DNA of 21,763 nucleotides from Rhizophagus sp. LPA8_4_AMF (lineage: Eukaryota > Glomeromycota > Glomeromycetes > Glomerales > Glomeraceae): the NCBI GenBank assembly GCA_021464525.1, contig JADRCO010001175.1, positions 1-21,763 of the forward strand, given 5' to 3'. Below, one piece after another: positions 1-9,960 of this stretch (positions are counted from its first letter, which is position 1; each line of letters begins with the position of its first letter). A model generated the notes under the pieces. It saw only the letters and a program-made list of their open reading frames with translations, did no database searches and had not been told where the DNA came from. The translations under genes and the position numbers were made by a program.

Positions 1-5
1 AAAAA

Positions 6-48
<43 letters not shown>
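1..48. repeat. homopolymer A/T tract at window edge
   Basis: A run of A, then about 26 T, then about 16 A, forms a simple T/A homopolymer block. It lies just beyond the 3' end of the receptor gene on the minus strand. It is low-complexity DNA with no coding signal, and its exact length is likely to vary between isolates or assemblies. Confidence 0.9.
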
Positions 49-126
49 CAAGAAGTTGAAAAAAAAAATTGTATTTTAAATAAAAATTCTTAAATTTTGA
101 AACCAACCCGTAGTCAAAATTTTAAC

Positions 127-1380
127 TTAAATCGGATTTTTACGAGAAAAACAACTTTTTACGTTACGAGGTAAACCAAATACAAGAAAGAGCATTAATC
201 CCATAGTAGCACCAGCGATATCATTACCACCTATACCTTCATAATGATCTTCACCAAATAAGCCATCCTTAAGAATCATCTTTACAGTTTGAAAAGAAGC
301 TAAAATGTTAATTAATGCAAACCCGCATGCAAATAAGACCATACGTATTGCAGCAGCTTTCGTCATATTATATGCTTTTATTTGATTTGCTCTACTTTGA
401 GATTTTGGTCGTCTAAATGCTGATATTGTGGTTCTTGTTCCAGTTGTTGGTGTAGATTCTGAATTCGTAATTTCATGATTATTGTCTATGTGAATTTGGA
501 TTTCGTGCGAAGAAGTGTTATTTCCATTCTCCGTCATTGCTCTCGTGGAGTCATTGCTGTCAGCCCCATTAGAAATTTTACTTTTAAATTGATCTAAATG
601 TCTAAATACTTGGTAAGCTGCACGCCCTGTGATATTGGAAAACAGTTATTAATTTTTATCTTTTAAAAAAAGACAAAGAAGGTATTTCTTTTTATCGTAC
701 TCACCACTAAAGTATACTCCAGGAAAAGTTAACACAAGATTAAATCCCGAGTATCCAATTAACCTAGCCCATACAGGTTTCTTGATGTCACTAAATAACC
801 AAATAAAAAGTCTTAATTATTTTTTAATTATTGATCACTCTCCAAAAAGAAAAAAAGTCCATTACTTACCAATTTAATGTTAATGGTCCTATAGCATCAA
901 TTTTAATAGTTACAATGGCTGCAATTATAACCACCACAACGGGAACAACAATTATAAAGCCCATATAAAATTTTTGTAACCTTTGGGAAGTTCCTTGTTG
1001 AAAATGGACAAGTAATTGATAAATATGAAATGCAAAGCATAGAGCAGTTACAATCTGTACATATACAACATATTGAAACTACATTTGTAAGAGAGAAGAG
1101 TGAGTAAGAACAAATGGATAATTTTTTTTGAAAAATAAAAATTAAGATAACTTACAGTTAATCCTTGAAAGACGCAAAATGCTTTTGGAACAGTTTTTTT
1201 AAAATCATTTATCCAAATGACACTAAGTAATATTAAAAATTCACCCACTGCCATCGCAACCGCCAGGATTGCAATTAAATAATTTTTTCCGCTCACATAT
1301 AATTTTATGGCAGTACATATTGCGCATACCATAGAAATGAAACATATGAAATAAATTATAACAATAGAAATCTCTACCAT
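127..1380 (-). CDS. seven-transmembrane receptor-like protein (fungal GPCR type), four exons
   Basis: Spliced on the minus strand as 1380-1156, 1078-870, 790-705 and 626-127, giving 339 residues with the stop at 129-127. Every intron has GT/AG borders (donors GTAAGT, GTAAGT, GTGAGT) and phases join without a frame break. Seven hydrophobic segments are visible near residues 3-27, 34-56, 69-98, 114-133, 153-172, 264-286 and 306-326. Cys69 at the top of helix 3 (FCVFQG) and Cys145 in the second extracellular loop (LNCDIKK) fit the disulphide of Dictyostelium cAMP-receptor/Git3-like receptors. The third cytoplasmic loop (about 175-260) is long and rich in Ser, Thr and Asn, as in many fungal GPCRs, and the tail after helix 7 is short (GLPRNV). 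The likely role is a plasma-membrane receptor coupling to a G protein; the ligand is unknown. The seven-helix topology and gene model are well supported, while the exact family is inference. Confidence 0.85.
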
Positions 1381-1390
1381 ATTAAAATAT

Positions 1391-1867
1391 GTGGATAAGG
1401 AAATAATAAAAAAGGAATCGATCTATAAAATGATCTATGAAAAGGATCTACGAGGGATTTTTTGTGAAAAAAAAAGGAGAGGAATTTTAATTAAAAAAAG
1501 GAATGAAAGTCTAAGTTGGATTTTATCTATTTTATTTTTAATTTTAATTGTTTTTTTTTTTTTGAAGATTAAAACAAAATTATCAAGTTATTATATGATT
1601 TTTTTATCTTCGGTAAATGCTGACTGGTTGTTATTATGTCATTAAAATAAAGTATATATGAATTTATTACTTAATTAAATTATGTAATTTTTGGTCATTA
1701 CAACGTGACACAGTTTTATTAATAACTTTTTTTACAAAACTTTGAAAATTTTTTTTACAAAAAAAATACTCAAGTAATATTAGTCAACGTTATATAACAA
1801 AAATAGGGATTTTCTGGGAAAAAAAAATTTCGGATGCACAAAAATTAATCTAAAATAAGCACCAATA
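1391..1867. other. upstream region of the receptor gene, no gene seen
   Basis: This AT-rich stretch directly precedes the receptor start codon on the minus strand and presumably holds its promoter and 5' leader. An open frame of 84 codons reads away from the receptor from 1391 but is Lys/Ile/Phe-rich low-complexity sequence expected from A/T runs. I do not call it a gene. Confidence 0.5.
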
Positions 1868-2460
1868 AATGAAATATTATCACATAATTATGGTAATCTA
1901 CCTTAATTTGTATCGATAACCAATTGGACGGTGAATGTTCTCGCATCCAAAGTCTTTTATTTTTATTTATCGGATAATATCAACAATTATTTATTTTAAC
2001 TGTTGCATTGATTTTACTAATTAAACTAACTTTGCGGATTTTCTTTACGGATTTTCGTAAAGATTATCGTATATTTAAAAATTTTTTTACCCCGAAATGG
2101 TTATCTCTAAGAAAGCTTATTTGCGCTTGGTTCACTAATAATTGCATGTAAAAAATTATTTGTCCCAACTATAGATTATCTAATACGAAACTTTAGTAAC
2201 GGTAATGAAACTATTAAAGGATTAATAAACAAAATTTTGAATTGGGTCGATTTAATAAAACACTTTCTCACATGATCTGGGTTATATTAATTCCGTTGAT
2301 CTTGTCCCGATCAGATCTTTCTATGTATGGATTACTGTTACGGGATTTATTAGTCGATGGTCACAAAGGATTGAATAAGATCGTTGAAAATCAATACTTT
2401 ATATAATTCATTCCGAGAAAACTTTTAAAGTTTTTTTCATAGGAACAAAATATAAGTAAA
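1868..2460 (+). pseudogene. degenerate protein-coding locus, unrecognised
   Basis: Successive plus-strand open pieces look protein-like but lie in different frames. A frame ending at 2151 reads RKDYRIFKNFFTPKWLSLRK. The next, 2144-2275, reads CKKLFVPTIDYLIRNFSNGN with 44 codons. A third starts at ATG 2272 and runs to the stop at 2406, containing LSMYGLLLRDLLVDGHKGLN. The pieces overlap by a few bases and keep the same direction and order, as expected of one gene broken by small indels. Local GC is higher than in flanking DNA. No family is recognised, and no canonical intron would join the pieces cleanly. Open frames of this length also occur by chance at this base composition, so the call rests on residue composition and collinearity. 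Confidence 0.35.
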
Positions 2461-4961
2461 ATTAACTAACGAAAATCGTCAAATTATTTAGCTGATCCGG
2501 CGCGCATTACCAATTATGCGGTTACGCAAGTGAATCTTTGGGACACTAACTTAAAAGTCATCTTAATTATCAATAATATACATAATTATATCTTTTGAAT
2601 ATATAAACGAATTTTTTTAACAATATTTGCATCCAGTATCGGATTAATAGCTTCAAAACTTATAAACACTAAATAATTATGTACAAATTATTAAGAAAAC
2701 TTATTAATGCTCCATTCATGCACGAATTCAGTTGTTAATTAAGTAATCTTTTAATTTAATTTACTTTAAAAAGTATTTATTATTCATTCATGTGTAATAT
2801 ATATTAAATCCTTAATTTTATGCTTAATTACCTAGATGTGATATTTCCGGGATAATTATTTACCCGTTAATGCTCGAATTACCTTTGATTAAGTCATATT
2901 AGTTATATGATTTGTTTGTAATACTACTTTCTATATTTTATTTGTTTATGACCCTTGTCCTTTGTAACAATTATTCTTTAGTATCTTTGATATAGCTAAC
3001 TATAGAATGTATACAAGAAAAAGGTAGTAACTAATCAAAATTTTGATCGCATAAAAATAATTACTAAAAAAGCATTGACAATATGTGGCGCTCGGTAAAG
3101 AACAATTTAATACAAGAAGACGGCAAATCATGACTCCTTATTATGTAATGTGGAAAAAGTTTTTGTATCTAGGGTCAGGTACAAATCCTAGATTTATAGG
3201 TTAATTATTTATCCCACAAGCCTTTTAATAAATTTGAAATGCACTTATGGTACGCTATTCACTTATTTATTAGAATGCACATGATTTTATGTAGGACCTA
3301 TTAGAATAATTATACCTCCAAGATATCATCACTGACATTCTTCTATGATTCTCATTTGAAAATAATTGTCTTTTTGAGTCAATATCAAAGACATTGAATC
3401 ATTTTTTCCCTTACTAACTGTTTACATCACTTTTAAATTCCCAAAGTAACTTGGTGCAAAATAATAGCCATTAGACGAAAAGCTCAATTTTCTTTGTTAA
3501 AATTTAGGAAGACCTTGAATAAACTTGACTATAAATTTTTTATGTTGCCAATTAAAACATTCACTCTTCATCCAGGGTTACTGTATTTTTCCCCATAATT
3601 TAGATCTTATTTTACGAGATAGAAGAAGCGATATTTTTAGTTTTGTGTTTCGTTACTTCCGCTATTTCCGAGTATAAATTTTTTTTCATGATTGGCTGAT
3701 CTTCCTCCTATAATATAGCTGACCCCCGTTCATTACCTAACCCTTTACATAATAATTACACGTGTATAACATTGATCTTTGATAGTTCATTAATTTTTGC
3801 CTTTTATGGCAAAAAAAAATTTTTTGTACTTAAATTTATGTAATCATTTTGTTATTAATAGTAATTCGGTTATAAAATATAAAACATGGTGTGAATTTTT
3901 TTTTTTAATATAGATATAATGTAAGTATTTTTTATTAACCTCTTTTGTGTATAAGTGATGTTTAATTCTAATGATATGTTAATAAATAATAATAATCAGC
4001 CAGGGAATTACAGAATAGAGAATTTCAAACCCATATGGCATATACCCTGTTTCGCTCCTTCCGAGAATATATTGTAAACACCTATTATGATAGTTTTGAT
4101 CGTCCGATAATATATAATCGTCATTTTGAAAATGGGACATAATTGTTATTGATTAGCTATAAGAATAAATATTTCAGAACAATAAAATTCTTATAATTAT
4201 TATATAATTATTGTGAAAGTGTTCAATATGAATGATTACTTTGATAATTACCATATTGTAAATAAGAATGACTCAAATTTAGTATACAACAAATTACGGA
4301 TAATATAATTTTGGACATTAAACCTTTTTTTTAATGAAACAAAATTTAATTTTAGAAATTATAACTATACTTTAATTTTTATCGTGCCAAATCTAAATTT
4401 TGCAAAATAAACATAATTAAAAATAATAATTAAAAGCAAATCTGTCGATAGGCTTTACGTTCTTTTTCCTTAAATTCGTCATTTAATTTATTTAAATTCC
4501 TTTATTACTTCTTTCTCGCACCATAATAATGAAAGTCCAAACGGTTAAATTACATTCGATATATATCGCCTGGTTTTTTACGTTTGTATTTGGAAATTCG
4601 GATAAATTTTGTTAAAAAGAATGTCTCACGAGAAAAATTAGATATAATAAAGTATTAAATACAGTGGTCTCTTTTAGCCGTATGATTAATCATTTACCTT
4701 TGAACCCAGATTTTCTATTTATTAAAACCTCTTTAAAATTAGTATTGTCTTGTTTTGTTGTTCCTTTTATAATCTATTGAATTTCGTAGATAAGAATATT
4801 CCATATAACCAGCTTTCTTAATTCGTATCCTCCAATAAAAAATTTTAATATGAAAAATCCGGCGTTGATATTTTTAGGTTTGTATTATGAATAATTATAA
4901 GGTACTGATCTGCATGTTTTTAGATAATTTACTGAATCCGTCGTATAATCTAAGTCCAATT
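2461..4961. other. long AT-rich intergenic region with scattered short coding-like pieces
   Basis: No complete gene is seen. Short plus-strand pieces with protein-like composition occur near 2483-2600 (ADPARITNYAVTQVNLWD, preceded by a TTATTTAG acceptor-like site), 3084-3210 (IMTPYYVMWKKFLYLGSGTN) and 3560-3670 (LILRDRRSDIFSFVFRYFRY). None exceeds what chance can give by length, and none shows a recognisable domain. The rest is A/T-rich sequence with T runs. No tRNA, tandem array or long repeat was noticed. Confidence 0.4.
3958..4077 (+). CDS. possible 39-residue small ORF
   Basis: An ATG-initiated frame of 39 codons reads MFNSNDMLINNNNQPGNYRI and continues with IENFKPIWHIPCFAP. It has an Asn-rich start and a mixed, non-biased second half containing Trp, Pro and Cys, which is unusual for random A/T-rich DNA. 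No signal peptide, membrane segment or known motif is visible. It could be a first exon, a relic of a longer gene, or chance; length alone gives no support. Confidence 0.15.
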   Translation: MFNSNDMLINNNNQPGNYRIENFKPIWHIPCFAPSENIL

Positions 4962-5108
4962 TAATCACATACTGTAGATCGAACGGATGTCCGTATATAT
5001 GATATACAAAGGTGGCGTAATGGAAAATTTATTACTCCAAATTTTGGTTCAAAATTCATATTAAATGATATTACATCGGTGTGTTCCGTAATATTCGGCA
5101 TGGCTTGA
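4962..5108 (+). pseudogene. short coding remnant, unrecognised
   Basis: A stop-free plus-strand frame reads DRTDVRIYDIQRWRNGKFIT and continues with PNFGSKFILNDITSVCSVIF before a TGA at 5106-5108. The charged and aromatic residues and the locally raised GC resemble real protein. There is no start codon near the beginning and no clean donor at the end, so if real it is an eroded internal exon. The family is unknown. Confidence 0.25.
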
Positions 5109-5191
5109 ACTTGTATAATTGTGTCGGTATGTTTTCAGATTTGATACCTGTTGCCCTTTTGTACGATTATGCCCTAAGTTAAATTTGAGAT

Positions 5192-5269
5192 ATTCCAGAT
5201 CGGGAATTTTCGATCGGTAATCACATCACGACATTTCGAATCTAAATTGAAAAATTCGCGATCTGGAAT
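5192..5269. repeat. imperfect inverted repeat, about 20-bp arms
   Basis: The left arm 5192-5211 (ATTCCAGATCGGGAATTTTC) is matched by the reverse complement of 5249-5269 with a single inserted base and one substitution, around a 37-nt loop. Transcribed from either strand it could fold into a long hairpin. It could be a miniature mobile-element remnant or a structural element. No target-site duplication was obvious. Confidence 0.6.
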
Positions 5270-5595
5270 TGAAATTCACGATGTACCAGTAAGATATTAG
5301 GTCTGTAAAATTAATGAAAAATTATTATTTAGTTTGAGAATGTTAAAACACTCTCACATTTGATTTTCGCAATCGTAGTAAAAACGTTTGAAGTAATAGT
5401 ACCAGCAACTCCATAATAGGTTAATGAACATAAAATGAACATTAATAACTCATTATAGAACAATCAAAACAATACTTATAGTACCTATTTGGTTATACTA
5501 CAACAACTCTCAAAGAGATTCACTTATATCCGCAGATCAGTTATGAGTTATATTGTAATTAAAGAAGGTTCAGCTCGTTAGTATCACAATAAGTT

Positions 5596-5616
5596 AAGTT
5601 GTAGCCGCTACAACTT
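5596..5616. repeat. perfect 21-bp palindrome
   Basis: AAGTTGTAGC and its exact reverse complement GCTACAACTT flank a single central C. Related CAACTT/GTTGT words recur just downstream (5611-5627) and near 5500. It may be a protein-binding site or an element end. It lies about 680 bp upstream of the bZIP start codon. Confidence 0.7.
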
Positions 5617-5875
5617 TAGTTGTTGTTTCGCGCAATTTAAATAGTAAATAATATAATTTTACAAGAAGATGAGACTATTGAAGTAAAGAGATGTACTGTA
5701 CATAAGATGGCGCGTATTTTGATTATCGAAATCAACCGATATTTAAAGGGAAGATTAAAATTTTCGCGTACTTTATGATAAAGTTTATTTATTATTGGAT
5801 GGATTAGATATATAGGAATATTGCTCATTTTAATAGATATTTTTGATATTTTTAAAAATTAAAAAATAACGAAAA

Positions 5876-5920
5876 TTACAGATTACGTAGATTAGTAGAT
5901 TACTGATTACGTAATGTATT
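5876..5920. promoter_or_regulatory. GATTAC word cluster with TTACGTAA bZIP-type site
   Basis: Four GATTA(C/G) words occur in about 35 bp, and 5907-5914 is the perfect palindrome TTACGTAA, with a seven-of-eight match (TTACGTAG) at 5883-5890. TTACGTAA is the kind of site bound by fungal bZIP proteins of the Yap/ATF type. It sits about 380 bp upstream of the bZIP start codon, so autoregulation is conceivable. Any single 8-mer is weak evidence. Confidence 0.3.
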
Positions 5921-6294
5921 ATTTTATTATAAGTATAAACACTAAACACGCAAATTAAAATGGTGTAACATTAAAATTTGGAGATTTGAACGCGTACTTG
6001 TAATACAGCAACAACATAACAGAAAACAACTTAATAATTAATTCGGTGTCATGTATTTCTTTTTCTTAAAAGTGATCTAGATTTATCTACTACGAAAACC
6101 AATTGGTTCTAATTGTTTTTTTAGAGAAAGGTAAGTATTAATTGAAAGTTGTAAAATTTTCTGATCGACAAGGTTAATAAACTTATATCACCATATTATT
6201 GCCTGTTTTTTTTTTTTGTAAAAAGTTGACACATCAGCATATTAACATCAAATGACTATGCAAATAATTTAAAGACACTGCCAAAAAAAAAAAA

Positions 6295-7248
6295 ATGATG
6301 TTAAACAGTCAATTCAACAAATCTTTTTACCCAAAACAACAAATAATTTCTTTTACAACTATCGTCATGGAAAATCAAAGTGATTTATTTATGAAGACTT
6401 CGATTGGAAATTTTGATGTACCGAGCGTTGAACCTTTTCTTCAAGAAAGCCAACAAATCTATCAACAAATTGATCCACAATTTTTTACCGATTTTTCATT
6501 TAATCTTCCAAAAGGTATATTTATATCTGTGATAAAAAAAAAGGTTTCGATATTTAATATTATTTATTAAAAATTATCTTTTTTTTTTGTACAAGATGTT
6601 TGTCTTGTTTCATCTCCTTTGGCCGTAGAAAACAAATTATTGGATCCTTCTGTTGCACAATTTGCACAATTTCAATTTTCAACGGATTATTACTCTTATC
6701 CTTCTGCTACTGTTCCTTTTTTTGAACCATTACAATTTAATTATTATTATCCTTATTATCCTGTTTTTGATATTGCTCCAATTCAAGATTCAATGGCAGA
6801 GACAGCAGGTTTCATCCCATCAAATTATTTCCCTCCAGAACAGAACTTACAATATTTCATCGTTCCACAAATTCCACAAATTCCACAACAATTTGACGCT
6901 CAATATACTCAAACAAATTTCTTTGATTTTCCTAATTCATCATCATACTCTCAATCAAACTTTGTCAAGCAGTCACCAAAATTTTCTCAACCTCAATTAA
7001 ATTCAAAAGTTCCAGAAAATATAGTTAACACGATTAATAATTCTGTGATTGATGAAACTAAACTAGAGAAGAAAAAATTACAAAATAGAGCCGCTGCGCA
7101 AAGAGCTCGAGAGAAAGAAAAAATTTTGTTAGAAAATTTGAGGAATGAGAATGAAAGGTTAACGAAAGAGTACGAAGAAAAAGTTGAAGAAATGAAGAGG
7201 TTGAATTCTATATTGGAATCGATTGAAAAAGAAAGAATGTTAAAGTAA
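6295..7248 (+). CDS. bZIP transcription factor, two exons
   Basis: Exon 1 is 6295-6514 and exon 2 is 6596-7248, joined across an 81-nt intron (AAAG|GTATAT to GTACAAG|AT) that restores the frame with a split Asp codon. The protein has 290 residues. Residues 1 to about 230 are rich in Gln, Asn, Phe, Tyr and Pro (YYYPYYP, repeated IPQIPQQF), as in activation regions. The C-terminal bZIP has a basic region KKLQNRAAAQRAREKEK carrying the NRAAAQRAR form of the N-x7-R signature. A zipper follows with Leu, Leu, Lys, Leu and Ile at seven-residue spacing. The first leucine comes ten residues after the invariant Arg, as in canonical bZIPs. The basic region is somewhat like XBP1/Hac1-type sequences, but that assignment is uncertain. 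It should bind DNA as a dimer in the nucleus. The zipper is short and ends at the C-terminus. A second in-frame ATG at codon 25 is an alternative start. Confidence 0.92.
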
Positions 7249-8121
7249 ATTTATCAGTCAAGGATATGATTTTTTGTGTGTTTCTTTCTCCAATATATTT
7301 TTATATACATTATATATATAGTTTTATAGCGTACTTGTATTTTTGTTATCTAGCCCATATAGCCTATTTAGCCAAATGATACGCTACTAAATTTGTAAAT
7401 TTTATGCATGGTAAATTGGCGATCCAAAAAAATTGTATATATATAATATTTTTTCTCCTAGTAAAAAAAAAATTTTTTCAATTAAATTTTACTCGTACGA
7501 AATCTTTTTTTTTTTTAAAAAAAAATAAATATAAAGTTCTTTCTCGACGGAACAATAATTAATAGGATTTTAACCATTTAATATGACTATTAATAATTTG
7601 AAAGTATCATACTGTAGGTTTTTTTTAAAAAATTATAATGTGTATATATATAAAATTAAATAAAGAACAAAATTAATGACGCTATAATTATAAAATTCAT
7701 GTAATTAACATGTATTAATGTGATGATATATAATGTAAGGAATGAGATAATAATATTATTGAGGACATGAAGAATTTTTAGCAGACCTGGTAATTCTATT
7801 TCATTTAATAACGTGGATTATTATTATTATTATTATTTTGTGCAAGATATTTTATTAACAAATAAGGTTATTATTTTTCTTTACACAGAATGATATTAAC
7901 GAATATTAAAATATTAAATTTTATTATTTGATGAAATATTTGATGATAATATCATTTGGTTTGAAGAAGCTATTTCGTGGATTTGTTACTGTATATTTGG
8001 TATGATGATCTACAGTAGTCGCTGTTGCTTTAAAGTAAGTTAGCGAACTTTTTATCTTAATTCTTTTTTTTTTATAAGCATGATAAGATGATAAGATCAA
8101 TATAATATTATATAGTACTTT
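7249..8121. other. 3' flank of the bZIP gene, no gene seen
   Basis: A/T-rich DNA with TATA dinucleotide runs and AATAAA-like words (around 7520-7530 and 7660) could serve as 3'-end signals for the bZIP transcript. It includes a (ATT)7 microsatellite and a GATAAG pair near 8085-8097. No coding-like stretch stands out. Confidence 0.5.
7817..7837 (+). repeat. (ATT)7 microsatellite
   Basis: Seven uninterrupted ATT units form a simple sequence repeat in noncoding DNA downstream of the bZIP gene. Confidence 0.9.
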
Positions 8122-8914
8122 AAATAAATATGTAAATATTTGTTTAAAGAAGATACGGATTTAATATCGACTATATCGAATTATGAGAAAGATTTGAAAA
8201 TGTCGGATCCATTAAGAATAACGAGAATATTTTAATATATTTAGTATATTTTAATTGTTATACATATATATATTAATTTAAATTTCTCTTTTGTAGAGCA
8301 GATATTTTGAAGATTATCAGATCTCTGATATGTTTAAGTCACCTAACGCTAACGTTTGGCTACGATTTACGAACTTTTAAAAGAGGTGCGAAATATGGTG
8401 AGTTCTCTAATCATCATTTAGCTATAAGTAATCACGTTACTTGAAGTAGCTACAAGTATCATATGAAGAGGTATTAAGTTATTTATAGAATTGAGGTTTC
8501 GGGGCAGACTTGTAATATAATGAAGAATTTGATTTACTGTAATTTCTATTATTTAATTTGTCGAGTAATTATCATAGTAATCATTATATATGTTTATTAA
8601 TAATAGGATCATATGATCATGAGATGATAAAAAAATAATGAGTAATCATCTTATTCGGAGGAGACACTTAAATCACATTACCCTCGTACGTATTCAGATA
8701 TCTTTTTTTTTCAAGATGATCGAGTCGTCTTCTAAGAAAATTATTTATTCTTTTTAGGAATAAATTATTATTCCTGAAAATTATTAGGGATATGGAAATC
8801 AATAACTATACTGACGTGAAGATTACTTCAGAATTTATCGAACACTATCAATTATTAGTTGAAAGTACATCAATAACAACATTAATAGTATTGGTGGTGT
8901 GTGACAATTTTTAA
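8122..8914 (+). pseudogene. degenerate multi-exon-like locus, unrecognised
   Basis: Three collinear plus-strand pieces look coding. A frame ending at the stop at 8233-8235 reads TDLISTISNYEKDLKMSDPL. A second piece follows a good acceptor (TTTTGTAG, ending 8296), reads SRYFEDYQISDMFKSPNANV, has an in-frame TAA at 8378-8380, and is followed by a GTGAGT donor at 8398. The third is a 64-codon frame, 8720-8911, containing MEINNYTDVKITSEFIEHYQ and ending in a hydrophobic stretch before TAA 8912-8914. An internal ATG at 8792 would give a 40-residue product. The order, shared strand and splice-like borders suggest one decayed gene. No domain is recognised, and chance frames cannot be excluded. Confidence 0.35.
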
Positions 8915-9014
8915 AGAAATTTTTTTTTTGTTTCTTAGTAAAAAAATTATTTATCTATTTTTGGAACATTTTTTTTAAAAAGGTACAGTATAAAACAAAT
9001 TAATAGAAAACTGT

Positions 9015-9960
9015 TTAAAATTCACCATCTGAATGAGTATGAGCTTTATAAGACTTTATGTTTATGATTTTTGTATAAGAAATGTTAATTTTAATAAAAT
9101 TCAATATATCTTTTAAGATCTGAATGAGTTCACAATACTTGTAAGTGTGCCTATCAACGCGCTGACCGATAGATGTGTCTGTAATAATCTAAAATAAAAA
9201 TTAATGTAAATATATTAACAATATAAACAATTATCATAATTAAGATCAATAAATTATTTGTTTCTAACCAGAACTCAAATTTTTATTGTAGATAGCTAAA
9301 ATAGATTTACTGTATATCCACTATTGCTTGTAAATTTATGTGCTTATCTCCACCAACTCGTCTACTCCGTTACGCGCTAGATTTACAAAATCATCTAATG
9401 TATGAGATAGTATATATTCTGTAGGTCAGTTGTAGGCCCATATGATTGTTCATATAGAACCGTTGTATCCTTGACTTGGTATAAAACAGCATCATTTTGC
9501 TTGCATTTCCAGTTTTTGGGTATAATTGATATTATAAGCTATAACGTCCAGCAAAAGTGACTTCCCGCTGGGCACTACCTTCATTATGGTGTCCACCATC
9601 TAATTCTTCACTCTATCAAGTACTTGCTATTGTTCTTAAACAGCCCTGCAAATTTAGTGTCCTTGGATTTAACATCTCATGTTGAGATTATAACTTCAAT
9701 ATGTTACGCCCATGAACTTAGCAAGTCGTTCTTTGTAGGCAATACCTATCAAAAATTTTACAAGACTAAAAGATAAAAGTACTGGTGATTATTCGACTTT
9801 TTATTGATAATATTCTACCTTTTTAACCTATGTAAGGCAATAAATAATTACCTTTAACAAATAGTAAGTTGACCCTTTGTTGATCTAAATGAGTTAGTTT
9901 GATTGACTTTAGCAAATTATTTAACAGATCGTTACATAACGTATACTCTATCTAATAAAA
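9015..9960 (-). pseudogene. degenerate gene, possibly related to 2OG-Fe(II) oxygenase-like proteins
   Basis: Minus-strand pieces follow each other in order. Piece 9745-9608 begins after an acceptor (TTTGATAG) and reads VLPTKNDLLSSWA and then KDTKFAGLFKNNSKYLIE, with TAA and TGA inside. Piece 9538-9395 holds 47 open codons including NDAVLYQVKDTTVLYEQSYG. The piece ending at 9336 contains HTLDDFVNLARNGVDELVEI. Piece 9188-9015 is a 57-codon last exon behind a clear TTTTATTTTAG acceptor and contains ITDTSIGQRVDRHTYKYCEL, ending YKAHTHSDGEF. GC is raised from 9360 to 9740. The Lys/Tyr-rich run ending in HxxSDGEF faintly recalls the LYKLLIYEKGGFF-like strand of a 2OG oxygenase family, which is a weak inference. 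A broken gene is likely; its identity is not established. Confidence 0.45.

Larger units (their letters stand above)
5109..6294. other. intergenic region upstream of the bZIP gene
   Basis: No gene is called here. The region holds an imperfect inverted repeat (5192-5269), a perfect 21-bp palindrome (5596-5616) and a cluster of GATTAC/GATTAG words with a TTACGTAA site (5876-5920). A 63-codon minus-strand frame and a shorter plus-strand frame overlap near 5637-5828; neither has other support. The 3' part, up to 6294, should contain the promoter and leader of the bZIP gene, ending in an A-rich tract just before the ATG. Confidence 0.45.

Noticed and set aside
1391..1645. 84-codon plus-strand ORF next to the receptor start
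   Set aside because: It begins 11 bp from the receptor ATG in the likely promoter and is Lys/Ile/Phe low-complexity sequence from A and T runs.
5637..5828. 63-codon minus-strand ORF
   Set aside because: Its length is expected by chance in this composition, residues are Ile/Leu-biased, and it has no splice or domain support.
6653..7000. 115-codon ORF overlapping the bZIP exon in another frame
   Set aside because: His/Leu/Ile-rich shadow of the Gln/Tyr-rich activation region.
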